From Mesostigma viride (lineage: Eukaryota > Streptophyta > Mesostigmatophyceae > Mesostigmatales > Mesostigmataceae), in assembly GCA_009746045.1 (NCBI GenBank), contig RPFO01002073.1:202501-266500 (forward strand): a stretch of DNA of 64,000 nucleotides. Direction: 5' to 3'. Below, piece by piece: positions 51,685 to 61,600 of the stretch; position 1 is the first letter of the stretch, and each line of letters begins with the position of its first letter. A program made the position numbers and the translations under genes. The notes beneath the pieces are model-generated. The model worked only from the letters and a program-made list of their open reading frames with translations. It had not been told where the DNA came from and ran no database searches.

Positions 51685-54600
51685 AATCCCAGCGGGACCG
51701 CTCCCTTTTCCCGCTGCCATACCCACTTAGGCCAGCGTACACCGCGTGGGGCAGGGTGAGATCGGCACGCCGGCGACAGCGTGCCACGCGCCGCCACCGC
51801 GAGTACACACTGCAATGCAAGGTAGTGCGTTGGCTTAATTGGCTGTGGGGAGGGGGGCAAGACCCTCCTCCTAACCCTAGAGGGGCGTGCTCTAAGGGGA
51901 GGGAGGAGGCCCTTGCGAGGGTCAAGAGGCACTGCACCTGGCACAGTCGCCGCGTAGGGGGCGTTGCGACAGGCCAGGAGCAAGAAGGTGCTGATGCAAT
52001 ATATGGGAAGCAGAATAAGTATGAACAACTGCGCGCGGACGCGGTGAGTCTACCAAAGGCGGAGGTGGCGGGGAAGGCACGGCTGCTCGACCTGTTGGCT
52101 ATGCGGCCGAGCTGGCGGGAGATATATGCCAGCGAAGAGAACTGCATCAAGCCAGCGGTCGTGGCGAGCGCAAAGTATTGGAATGTGCCCAAGCCCAGCC
52201 GGGGATGCTCCATGGCTGAATGGGGCAAGCTCATGAGCCGGGCAGCGGGCGTGGGCATGGTGGCGTTCCGGGAGAGGCGGCCCAAGTGGGTGGATGGCTG
52301 CTTTGGAGTGGCCAAGGGGGTGGGTGAGCTTCGGTTCATCGTCAACAGGAAGCTGGGCAACCTGCTGTGGGTGGACCCCCCAAGATCCTGCTACCCCACC
52401 TGGGCATCCTCGTGGAGGTCTACATCAAAGGCTGGTGCTACTGCGCCAAGAGCGACCTCGTGTCATACTACTATTCCATCGAGGTGCCCGAGTGGTGGTG
52501 GGACTACCAAGGGCTTCCTAGTGTGTGGTCGACTAGCGTAGGTCTGGCAGGGCCCAGGCGGAAGGTGTGGCCCGTGCTCAAGGTGCTGGCCATGGGACAT
52601 TCCCATGCGGTGGCGCTGGGGGAGGCCATCCATGAGATGGTGCTCTACATGACCGGTGCCCTGGATCCGAGGCGCCAGGTCAACTACCTCTCAAGCGCAG
52701 GTGAGCTCACCTTGGTGCGCGACGAGTGTGGCCAGCCACTGCGCTTGGCCATCGAGTACAAGGAGGAGCGCGCCGGGGAGCTTCAGATTGACCTGGAAAA
52801 CCCCCCTGCCCCCATGCTGTCCATCACTATTGATGACTTGGTGGCCAGCAACGGGCGGACCTGCGAGGCGGTGAACCAGCTCATCACGCGCGCTATTGAG
52901 GAAGGCTACCTCCCTAACAACCTTGTGCCGTCTAAGGAGAAGACTAAGATGGCGAGCCTGGAAGGGGACGAGCTAGAAGCCCTAGGGGTGGTGCACCGAC
53001 GGAACGGCGTGCTGGAACCAACGGTCAAGCAGCTCAACCTTGTGATCGCCCACACGCAGGCTATACTCACTCGAGGCCGAGCTACGGCCGAGGGGCTGGC
53101 TGCCGTCTTGGGGCGGTGGTTGTGGCTGCAGATGTTAAGCCGCAGCTGCTTGTCCATTTGGCAGCAATGTTTCAAATTCATCAGCCTGCAAGGGTGGGGG
53201 CAGCGATCCTGGGTGCTGTGGGCCGGGGTGCGGGAGGAGTTAGAGTGTGCCCTGGCCTTGGCTCCCATGCTAAGGGTTGACCGAAGCGCACCTTTGGCCC
53301 GTGAGGTGGTTGCATCTGACGCGTCCACCTACGGGCAAGGTGTCGTGTACGCAACCATGGAGCCGGGCGATGTGACGGAGCTGGCGAGGGCACGAGAGGT
53401 GCGGGGGTACCCGACTTTGCTCATACCAAGTGAGGTGGCCTACGCTGGCCCTAGGCCACTGAGCGCGCGGGCGCAACAAGCAATCACTAGCCAGCAATGG
53501 CGGGTTGGGGTCCGGAGTCGTTGGCGGGATCCGGGGATGCACATCAACGAGAAGGAGGTGCGGGCTGCAGTGAAGGGCGTGGAGAGGAGTGCGCGCAGCT
53601 TGGCAAACCGAGGCAAGCGGGTGGTGAGGTTGGTGGACTCCACCGCGGCGTTGGGCTGCTTGGCTAAGGGGCGGTCCTCATCCCACAAGCTCAACAAGCA
53701 GTGCCGCCGCTTGTGCGCGCTGACCCTCGCCACGGGGAGTCGTTCCCAGTGGGTGTGGACGCCGAGTGCACTTCAACCAGCCGATGGCGTTTCTCGCGGC
53801 CAATCCATGGCGACTTTCTTGGCAGGCTGGGTGCGCGACCTGACCGCGGAAGGCATCCATCCTAACCCGGGGCCCCCTGCACCTGTTAGCTACCTTCCAT
53901 TGCTAGAGGGGAAAGTAAAGCCGGCTACTTTGCTGGCCTACCGTCGTGGTCTTGATTCCCTCTTGACTTGGTGGGAGGCTGGTGGGCGGGCGGACGGGTC
54001 ATCGTCACGAGCTGACACCCTTGAGGAGACATTTTGTGCGTATGTCGCCTGGGCTCATTTTCGGGGGTACAGCCGCCAAGTGTGTGTCAATGCCTTGATG
54101 GGGTTGCAACTTTATTATCCCGGTATGGTGAAGCGGTGGGACTTGGCCCGTGGCGTCCTCGCTGGGTGGAAAACACTTGTGCCCCCCCGTGCCCCTCCTC
54201 CCATTCCATGGGAGGCGGCGTTTGCACTTGCCAGCACGATGGTCATGCAAGGTCAGCGCCTTGCGGGCCTGCTGGTTGTCATCGTGTTCCGCCATTACCT
54301 GCGAATCTCGGAGGCGCTGAACCTCCGTGTTGGCCATGTGCGCCTCCAGCCTGACGTTCGGCTTGGGCCGGCTCAACGGGGCGCCCTACTGCTGAGGTCT
54401 ACCAAGACCTCTAAGGGCAAGACTCAGTCAGTGGTGGTAGAAGATGTGATGTCTGAAACCATCCTCCGTCACTGCATCGCGGGTAAGCACGCTTGGGAGG
54501 CCGTGTTCCCTTTCACCTACCCGCAATTCCGGCGCATTTGGCAGGCTGCGAGTCAGGCCTTGGGGGTCGCCCAGATTTTCACCATTCACGGGCTGCGGCA

Positions 54601-54805
54601 TGGAGGTGCCACTCACGATTTCCTCGCGGGTCGCAGCATGGGGGACATCCAGGGCCGGGGGCGCTGGCTTAGCAGCTCCACGGTTGCCCATTATGTGGGC
54701 TTGCACCGCAGTTTGGAGGTGCAGCTGCCTGAGGTTATTCTTCGGGCCATGGCCGCCTGCCCCCCTCGGGCCTGGCGGGCTATTTTGAAATTGCCCTCCA
54801 CCTAA
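51552..54805 (+). CDS. PAT-like element pol: RT-RNase H-tyrosine recombinase (one frameshift)
   Basis: Frame 51552-52541 covers the RT N-terminus (GELRFIVNRKLGNLLWVDPP). It continues in 52367-54805 after a one-base shift at the C6 run near 52377. RT: motif A in AKSDLVSYYYSIEVP, motif C as LSITIDDLVAS (about 52825). RNase H: VVASDASTYGQGV, an INEKEVRA acidic position, RLVDSTAAL, and PADGVSR. A GIHPNPGP motif (53852-53875) precedes the recombinase. Tyrosine recombinase: catalytic Arg in YLRISEAL (about 54300), HGLRHGG box (about 54590), then GRW and the nucleophile in HYVG (about 54692). All YR catalytic residues are present. The true start within 51552-52020 is uncertain. Confidence 0.88.
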
Positions 54806-54877
54806 TTTGGTTGTTCATTTCTCTGTCATTATGCTAGGTTCTTTGCCCCTGGCATGGATCGCCAGGGAGGGATATAA

Positions 54878-55014
54878 GGGTAAGGCTAGCCTTTGCCAAG
54901 CAATAAGTGTTCCCATGAGCATCGGCGGCCGGGATGTGGCCTGCCTTTTGTATGTGCTCCACTCATTGTTTTAATAAAGAGTCTGGTTACCCTGGAGTTC
55001 CACGGTTAATAGAA
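54878..55014 (+). repeat. PAT-like repeat B1
   Basis: GGGTAAGGCTAGCC to CACGGTTAATAGAA, 137 bp. It contains AATAAA (about 54972) and is directly joined to A2. Same as B2 at 55472-55608. Confidence 0.9.
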
Positions 55015-55446
55015 TCGTGGTTCTCTGAACATAGTTTCTTTATAGTGAGATGGAAGGGTAGCCGCTATAGCTAGGTTATTGGGTTCACGTGACAACCTTT
55101 TGAGGCCGGTGCGGCCTGATCCGGATCAGTCGTGGCCAAAGCTTTGGCCAGTTTTTTCTTGGCCAGGTGGCAGGAGCTACGTTGAGATATAAACCTGCCA
55201 CTGTCTAGGTTTCTTGGCTCATGGCGTAGTGATTAACTAGATCTAGATTCTTTCTCTCACGCAATATGTGACCTAATAGCCCCGGCAGCCTTACGTAAGC
55301 TGCCGGCAATTAGAACGCCACATGGCGTCATTTGTTCAGACGCAACATTTGCGTGGCGAAAAAATGCCGTCCGGGCCAAGGCCGCATGACACGCAAAAAA
55401 GGACAAAAACAAACCCACCTAGCTAAGGTCGGCCTCTTTTCTTTTC
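55014..55446 (+). repeat. PAT-like repeat A2
   Basis: 433 bp, identical to A1 except for one missing A near 55095, as far as can be read. Confidence 0.92.
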
Positions 55447-55471
55447 CCGCCCACCCTCCCTGCGTGTTTGG

Positions 55472-55608
55472 GGGTAAGGCTAGCCTTTGCCAAGCAATAA
55501 GTGTTCCCATGAGCATCGGCGGCCGGGATGTGGCCTGCCTTTTGTATGTGCTCCACTCATTGTTTTAATAAAGAGTCTGGTTACCCTGGAGTTCCACGGT
55601 TAATAGAA
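55472..55608 (+). repeat. PAT-like repeat B2 (right end)
   Basis: Second copy of B1, with AATAAA at about 55566. It is separated from A2 by 25 bp found only here (CGCCCACCCTCCCTGCGTG and neighbours). Confidence 0.9.
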
Positions 55609-55611
55609 AAA

Positions 55612-55680
55612 TCAATCCTTTTTAACAACAGTAATGGATAGGGAACCAAACTCCAAAGTGAGAGGAGTATCTGAAGCAGA
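55612..55680 (-). pseudogene. Gypsy-2 ORF0, C-terminal piece
   Basis: 22 sense codons and a stop on the minus strand (ends TLEFGSLSITVVKKD). It is in frame with 63754-64000 once the Copia element and one GCAGA copy are removed. The tail resembles that of Gypsy-1 ORF0 (TVTFSQLTIGPSKQ). GCAGA at 55676-55680 is the left Copia TSD. Confidence 0.8.
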
Positions 55681-56381
55681 AGTTAACGCCAAGCGCATTG
55701 GCGTGATCCTGATTCGGCATATCTCTGCGATTCCAGCGGCACCGGAACGAGTTCATTCCGACAAGTATCAAGAAAGTTATGGCGTTCCGACTTCCCGGTC
55801 GCGCGCGAGCGCGAGCCGGCTGTTCTTCTAAGTCGGACGTGAATATTTGCCGACGACATATGGGGTCGACAGTAATTCCTGGGCTGACAGGAATTAGGTG
55901 CTGAACCTACGACGGTATTGGGTTAATACGTCGTACGCAGGAAATAGGAACCTTAACCTGTGGTCTGGTGGTACCGCAGGCCTAGTCCTGGACTTCTAGG
56001 TGCAGATGCAATAATCACTGTGGTGACTGTACTCTGTGGTCACTGTGCCTGTATGGCAGGCCTACTGTATAGGAACTGGGCGCTGTACAGGTAGTGAATA
56101 CTGTACCGGGAGTGTTATTACTGAGCATACCTCTTAGGTTGCTCAGGACTAGCAAGCACAGTGCACAAGTATATAAACAATAGGCCAGTGCCATTTGGGC
56201 AGATCTCTTGCGAGCCCGCCTCACGTGTTGTGCCTTGACTTGGCAAGCGCGTGTACAAGCCTCAAGTGTGTGAGCGCTGTAACATTATCCAATTTTAATA
56301 AAGCTCCGTTTCCAACCATATCCACACATTGCTGCATTGCAACCATATCCTTCACATTGCGTTTGCTAGGAACGTTTAACT
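55681..56381 (+). repeat. Copia-like 5' LTR
   Basis: 701 bp. Contains TATATAAACAATAG (about 56169) as a likely TATA box and TTTTAATAAAGC (about 56295) as a likely poly-A signal downstream of it, a sensible R-U5 layout. Confidence 0.93.
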
Positions 56382-56474
56382 CAAATTACAACCAGTCTCA
56401 GCGGAACGGCCAGGAGGGTCGTTGCCGGTTGCGGTGTGCAGCGTTGACGACGCGAGGAGCTCGTCTGGTGGTGA

Positions 56475-57395
56475 ATGGTGCAGGAGGAACAACGGCAGCA
56501 GGATTTCCGGTTTCGGCAGTCTGCTGGGGGTTCGATTTCTCCTGAATTACGTCGTGTCGTTCGGGATCTATCTTTATTGCTTGCAGATCGTCCGCCTGTA
56601 AATCGCAGCTTCGTGCAATTCGTCGACGACCAGGTCGAAGATTGGGAGCGAATTCTGCGACACGTACAAACCATCGTCATTCCGGAGCACCGGAGCATCG
56701 ACGACCTCGAGCAGGAGCTTCACGGGTTGGTCGGCATCCAGACGGTGATTACAGCAGTCGCTGAGCGAGTGCGGACGGAGTTGGCGGCAAGGCGAGGCGA
56801 GGTTGCGGAAGCAGCTGGCGCAGGGCGACACGAGTTTGTACCGACAGTAGCGGGCGCGGGAGTACCACGTGCTTTCGCAGGCGGCATTGGCGACGAGGGT
56901 GTTGCAGCGGGGCCAGTTAGGCGTGAACGACGCGGAGCGGAGCACTACAGGCGGCTTGCAGAGGTCGGGGCGACAGCGGAAGCCATCACCGGAGGACAGC
57001 GTGCGACAAGAGTCGGCAGGTTTCCAGAGCGAGTAAGAGTTCCTTTTCAGGAGCTGCCCCCGCCCCTTCGCGTTCGTGTGACGCGTTGGGAGGAGTTTGC
57101 ACCTCTTGGGTACGATAGAGACCTTGAGGTAGGAGCAGGGGGTGTCGCTGGGCTAGGCGACGAGACACTTGGCGACCACGAGGTGCCAACGTACAATCCG
57201 CGAGGGACCAACGACGGGTTGTCACCTGTCTACTTTACCAACGGTGACGATTCAGTCATCGCGGGCCGACAGCGGGTCGACGACGGCGCAGCAGGTAGCA
57301 GGGTACCAGAGCTGATTGTGGTGAGCGACAGCGACGACGACAGCGACAAGGAGAACCAGGACGCGCCTGGGGCCAGCCGTGGTGGTCTTGCCTGA
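56475..57395 (+). CDS. Copia-like ORF1, unknown acidic-tailed protein upstream of gag
   Basis: 306 codons, intact, in the same frame as gag but separated from it by three in-frame stops and its own ATG. The N-terminal half is predicted helical (FVQFVDDQVEDWERILRHV, then ELHGLVGIQTVITAVAERVR). The middle is Arg/Gly-rich. The C-terminus has PELIVVSDSDDDSDKEN: a hydrophobic V/I cluster followed by acidic/Ser residues, the pattern of a SUMO-interacting motif. It does not resemble Gag, Env or a protease. An extra ORF ahead of gag is not usual in Copia elements. A targeting or nuclear-import role would be speculation. Confidence 0.7.
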   Translation: MVQEEQRQQDFRFRQSAGGSISPELRRVVRDLSLLLADRPPVNRSFVQFVDDQVEDWERILRHVQTIVIPEHRSIDDLEQELHGLVGIQTVITAVAERVRTELAARRGEVAEAAGAGRHEFVPTVAGAGVPRAFAGGIGDEGVAAGPVRRERRGAEHYRRLAEVGATAEAITGGQRATRVGRFPERVRVPFQELPPPLRVRVTRWEEFAPLGYDRDLEVGAGGVAGLGDETLGDHEVPTYNPRGTNDGLSPVYFTNGDDSVIAGRQRVDDGAAGSRVPELIVVSDSDDDSDKENQDAPGASRGGLA

Positions 57396-57497
57396 GTGGT
57401 AACACTTGGCACTTTCCTTTCTTGTTCAGTAGCTTATATTGCTTTAATTGCTGCTTGGCCACTTGGCTGGCTGTAGCAGATCTGAACAGAGGCCATC

Positions 57498-58685
57498 ATG
57501 GAGGATGGAGCTATCAACCAACAAGCGGGCTTTCTGGGCTACGCGCGGCGCGGCGCTGGGCTGGATGGACGAGATGGACGAGATGGACGCGGTGGACGCG
57601 ATGGACGCGGGGACGGCCAGGCGCTGGGAGACCAGGCTGAGGTGCCAGATAATCAGAGCCAAGGATCGCAGGGCGGTCAGCACGCGCCAGCCGCAGATCA
57701 AGCGGCGCCTAAGCGACCAACCGTTGCTGAGGGGTACGCGGTGCTAGGCCAGTTTCAGTCCATCAAGGACAATTGGCAGCCCCGGGATGCTGAGAGGATG
57801 TTAGAGGACATGAACTTGTACACGGAGATATACACCGGTGACAAGCTTCGCATCCTGGCGTCTAGTGCCTACATAAGGCAGTCGGCGAGGCGGCTGTTCA
57901 AGTTTGTTCGGGAGCGACACGCGGCGGGGGACACCTGGACGGCGTTTATGACGCGACTCAGGTCGTTCCTGAGTGACAAGAGGACCATAGATGGGTCCCA
58001 CCTGAAGCAAGAATACCTGGACTACAAGCCCATCAAGGGGCAGCTAGTGGTCCACGCCTTTGAAGACTTCGTCAAGCTGAGGGAGGACGCCATGGCCAAG
58101 GGCTTCTTCGTCGCAGATCGGATGGCCATGGGCGACTTTCTCAAGTCGCTGCAGCTGGATCCGGTCACCATGGATAATGTGACCATCCACATGCGACAGG
58201 TCCATGGCTGGGCAGCCATGACGGACCAGTTGTATGAGTGTTTCAGCGGCAAGTACGTGGGTGGTAAGCGCCCTCGTCAGGGTGATGAGGAGGCCGCTGA
58301 ACCCACGGTTAAGTCCATGAGGGGATCGGGCCACGGGGGCCCAGCGCCCTCGAGAGGGCCTGAGACCTCTTCAAGGGGTCGAGGAAGGTCCAGGAGGGGG
58401 CGTGACAGAAGGGCTGGACGGGGGACCCCGCCGAAGTCGGGACATCCACAGTCCCAGTTTGACTTCAAGAGGGTGGGTGGTCCTCCCAAGGCTGGGCCCA
58501 GCAGTGGGACCTCACGGGACATCAGTCAGGTGGAATGTTATTTCTGCCAGGGGAAGGGTCACTTCAGGAATGAGTGTCCCTCGTACCTGAGGCAGGAAGG
58601 TCAGAGCAAGCCAGCTCAGGGTGGCAGCAAGGACAAGGCTGGTCCATCCCAGGACAAGGGCAAGGGCAAGGCTGCTGATCATTGA
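57498..58685 (+). CDS. Copia-like Gag
   Basis: 395 codons from ATG 57498. The N-terminus has repeated DGRDGRGGRDG from short tandem repeats. The helical capsid-like region resembles Copia UBN2-type gag (LRILASSAYIRQSARRLFKF, then TWTAFMTRLRSFL). The basic RGRG tract and zinc knuckle CYFCQGKGHFRNEC (about 58535-58580) bind nucleic acid. It ends at TGA 58683-58685, followed by C and an open in-frame extension into pol, suggesting readthrough. Confidence 0.9.
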   Translation: MEDGAINQQAGFLGYARRGAGLDGRDGRDGRGGRDGRGDGQALGDQAEVPDNQSQGSQGGQHAPAADQAAPKRPTVAEGYAVLGQFQSIKDNWQPRDAERMLEDMNLYTEIYTGDKLRILASSAYIRQSARRLFKFVRERHAAGDTWTAFMTRLRSFLSDKRTIDGSHLKQEYLDYKPIKGQLVVHAFEDFVKLREDAMAKGFFVADRMAMGDFLKSLQLDPVTMDNVTIHMRQVHGWAAMTDQLYECFSGKYVGGKRPRQGDEEAAEPTVKSMRGSGHGGPAPSRGPETSSRGRGRSRRGRDRRAGRGTPPKSGHPQSQFDFKRVGGPPKAGPSSGTSRDISQVECYFCQGKGHFRNECPSYLRQEGQSKPAQGGSKDKAGPSQDKGKGKAADH

Positions 58686-61600
58686 CTTGAGCCTGCACAC
58701 ATCCCTGAACCCTGGAGGGTGCCCCCGGGGGTGTGTAATGAAGCTGCTAGTGACAGCAGTGAGGGGCAGCCCCATGCTCTAGTGAAAGAGCCTATTGGAC
58801 ACGATGGGGCAAGCTTGGTTACTCGCCAACGTGCCCGCCATGGCGGTGCTGAGCCTGAGGTAGGACCTGGTGATGTGGACCCAGGTGGATCTCAGAAGCA
58901 TTCTGACCGTGCAGGACTGGCACAGGATGGTCAGGATGAGGATAGGGCTGGAGACAGTCTGACAGGCACGACCCTGGTGCCTCCTGTACATAAGGGATCT
59001 GTACATACCTTGAGTGCTAATAATGACAATAAAAGGTTTTCTCTCCTGTATGACATTGCCTCAAGGTTGCATACCATGTTTGGCCATGCAGCTCAGTCTT
59101 TGCAAGTTGCTAGACGGCTGGGAGGAAGTGAGTTGTACTCCATCTGCCAACAGGTTGCTCAAGCTTGCAAGTGCAGGCTAGTTGCTAGAAAGCCCAAGCA
59201 GTCTCATGCCAGGACTCCTATTTTGCAGCCAGGCCATGTGCAGGTAGATATTCAGAGAATCAGGGGTTTGAAGCTGCTGGTGGCAGTGGACAGATATACC
59301 AAGTACAAGACCCTAGAGATCCTGCCTGACATGGAGAAGCCTACATTGATTGCTGCTCTGAAGTTGACAAGGAGCAGGTACCCTGGGTTGGAGTTGTTGC
59401 AGTGTGACATTCAGTTTGAGTGCTGTGAGAACCTGCCAGAGTTTCCAGAGTTGCTGATTACACCCAGGGAGAGCCACGGCCAGCAAGGGGTGGTGGAGAG
59501 AGCCATCCAAGAGATCAAGACTGTGCTGCTGGTGGAGAGGATTCCAAGGACGTCATCTGCCATTGTGACATCTGCATGGCTACGTTCTGTGGAGGACAGG
59601 CTGAACCTGAGGACTCCCATGTTCTTTGGTGACATTGCCATCAATCCTCTTATGCTGCATACCAGGATGCTGCCAGCTGATGCTGAGCAGGCATGGAAGG
59701 AGAAGCTAGAGGCCAAGTTCCTCAAGCTGAGGCAGAAAGACAAGGGCTGGAGTGTCCTAGAACCTAACGTTGGACAACAGGTTGTTGTGTGGAAGGAACC
59801 AAGCTTTCCAGGGAAACGTGGCAGCTGGCATGATGGGGTGGTGACCCGAGTAGAAGCCGCTGGCCATAAGTGCTGGGTGGCCATTGATGGCTCCCAAGCA
59901 GTGCACCGTCTGTCCTGGTCAAAGATCCGTCCCCGGGGAGGTAATCAAGGAGACCTCTTCCAGGTGCCCGCTGGTGTACAAGGCGGGGGTGACGTGGAGC
60001 TTCCTGATCAGGGTGCTACAGCTGTATCGAGCCCTCAGGGTGACCCTGGCCCGGCCCCTGGGGTACCTTCACATACGGTGGTTGGGCAAGCAGGCGGACA
60101 GGCTGCACCTCCGGAACGGCCCGACACCAGGCCTAGGGGTGTGCGTCTATCAGATATTGTACAGGCTTTGCAAAGAGCCAAGAAGGAGCCTAAGGTGTCC
60201 AAGCTTGTCCAGTTGGATGAACCTGAGGTAGCTGCCATGGAGATAGATACCAATGCACAGGTTTCTGTCATGGGACCTCAGCATACAGGAGAACTGCTGG
60301 TCGGAGAACCAAGTTGCCCCTGGGTGTCTGATTTCAGTGGTAGGACGCATCTAAGGGTGTTGGGAGAGGTTACTGCCCCTGTCATGGGTGTGGATGTGAC
60401 CTTCCTTGTCCTAGAGGACTATGATGGCCCTGTGATTTTGGGTCAGAATTTTCTGGGCAATCCTGGGATTTCTATCAGAGCTACAGCTCTGAGAAGAGAT
60501 GGCTGGGGGATGATTCCCCTAGAAAATTTCAGGACAACATTTCCAGTCAGGTGCAGGGCCAAGCCGGTCAAGGGTGTAAAATGGGATGAAGGGGAGGTGC
60601 CCCCAGCGGCCAGTTTGGTGATTCCAGCTGTGTTGCACCCCAGCAGTATTGGCATAACTCACAGGAGCCTTGCTGCACACTCTCCTTTGACATATGACCA
60701 GCTGGTCCAAGAGATGAGCTCGCCTACTTTGTTTGAGGCTTGGAAGCTCGCCTTCTCCAAGGCATTGGAGGAGTGGTTGCAGTTTGAGTGTGCTGCACCA
60801 ACAGACAGACGTCCCCCAGCATCAAGGAAGCTTGCTTTGAGATTTGTGCTGAAGAGGAAGGTTGTGGATGAGGTATCAGTGCCCCATGTCAGGCCTGTCC
60901 TGAATGAGTATCACGGCACGGGGAGTCTGCCAGGAGAGGAGCTATACACGCCAGGGATGCTACACGACACATGGAGAATTTTGCTATGTCTCTACGTGGG
61001 GTTGCTGAACAGGGGAGCAGCTATGTCATCAGTGCTGCTGGACTTCAAGAGGGCATTTTTAAAATCTGATCCAGAAGTGGCCAGGAGGGTGTGGAAGCAG
61101 GATGAGCCTTACTGTGTTGAGGTGCCTGCCATCTGGAAGCTGGAGCTGCATCAACAATTCCTGGTTATTCTGAAGGGCCTGGAAGGACTCAGGTCGAGCC
61201 CAATCATCTGGAGACTCACGCTGCAGGAAGCTCTGATCAGTGAGTGTGGCTTGAGAGTGTCTTCAGTTGATCCCTGTTTGCTGCTGGCCCAATGGGAGGG
61301 TCTGCCAGTGTATGCTAGTTTGCATGGAGATGATCTGCATTTGCTAGCCCCCACGACCTGGCTGAAGAAGTTTATTCCTGTCATCAGTGGCAAGTTTTCA
61401 CTGGGCAAGGAGCTGTGGCAGGAGCCCAACAAGCCTGTAGTGTTCTGTGGAATGCAGGCTACCCTGTTCAGGAGGGACGGGGAGTGGAGTATCAGGCTTC
61501 AGGCTGGAGGAGATTATAAACAGACCATTGTGAAGGCCTTGCCAGAGAAGATCACCCAGGCTGCAGGACCTGAGTTGAGAGGCATGTGGGCCTGGTTTGC

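Larger units (their letters stand above)
50109..55608 (+). mobile_element. PAT/Kangaroo-like tyrosine-recombinase (DIRS-order) element
   Basis: 5.5-kb element with split direct repeats in the order A1 (50109-50542), ORFs, B1 (54878-55014), A2 (55014-55446), B2 (55472-55608). This arrangement is known from PAT-like DIRS elements such as Volvox Kangaroo. It encodes Gag-like, RT, RNase H and tyrosine recombinase, with no integrase or protease. No TSD is expected or seen. It sits between the ORF0 stop and gag start of Gypsy-2. A1/A2 differ by one base deletion, so it is recent, although ORF frameshifts at G and C runs suggest a defective copy or sequencing errors. Confidence 0.9.
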
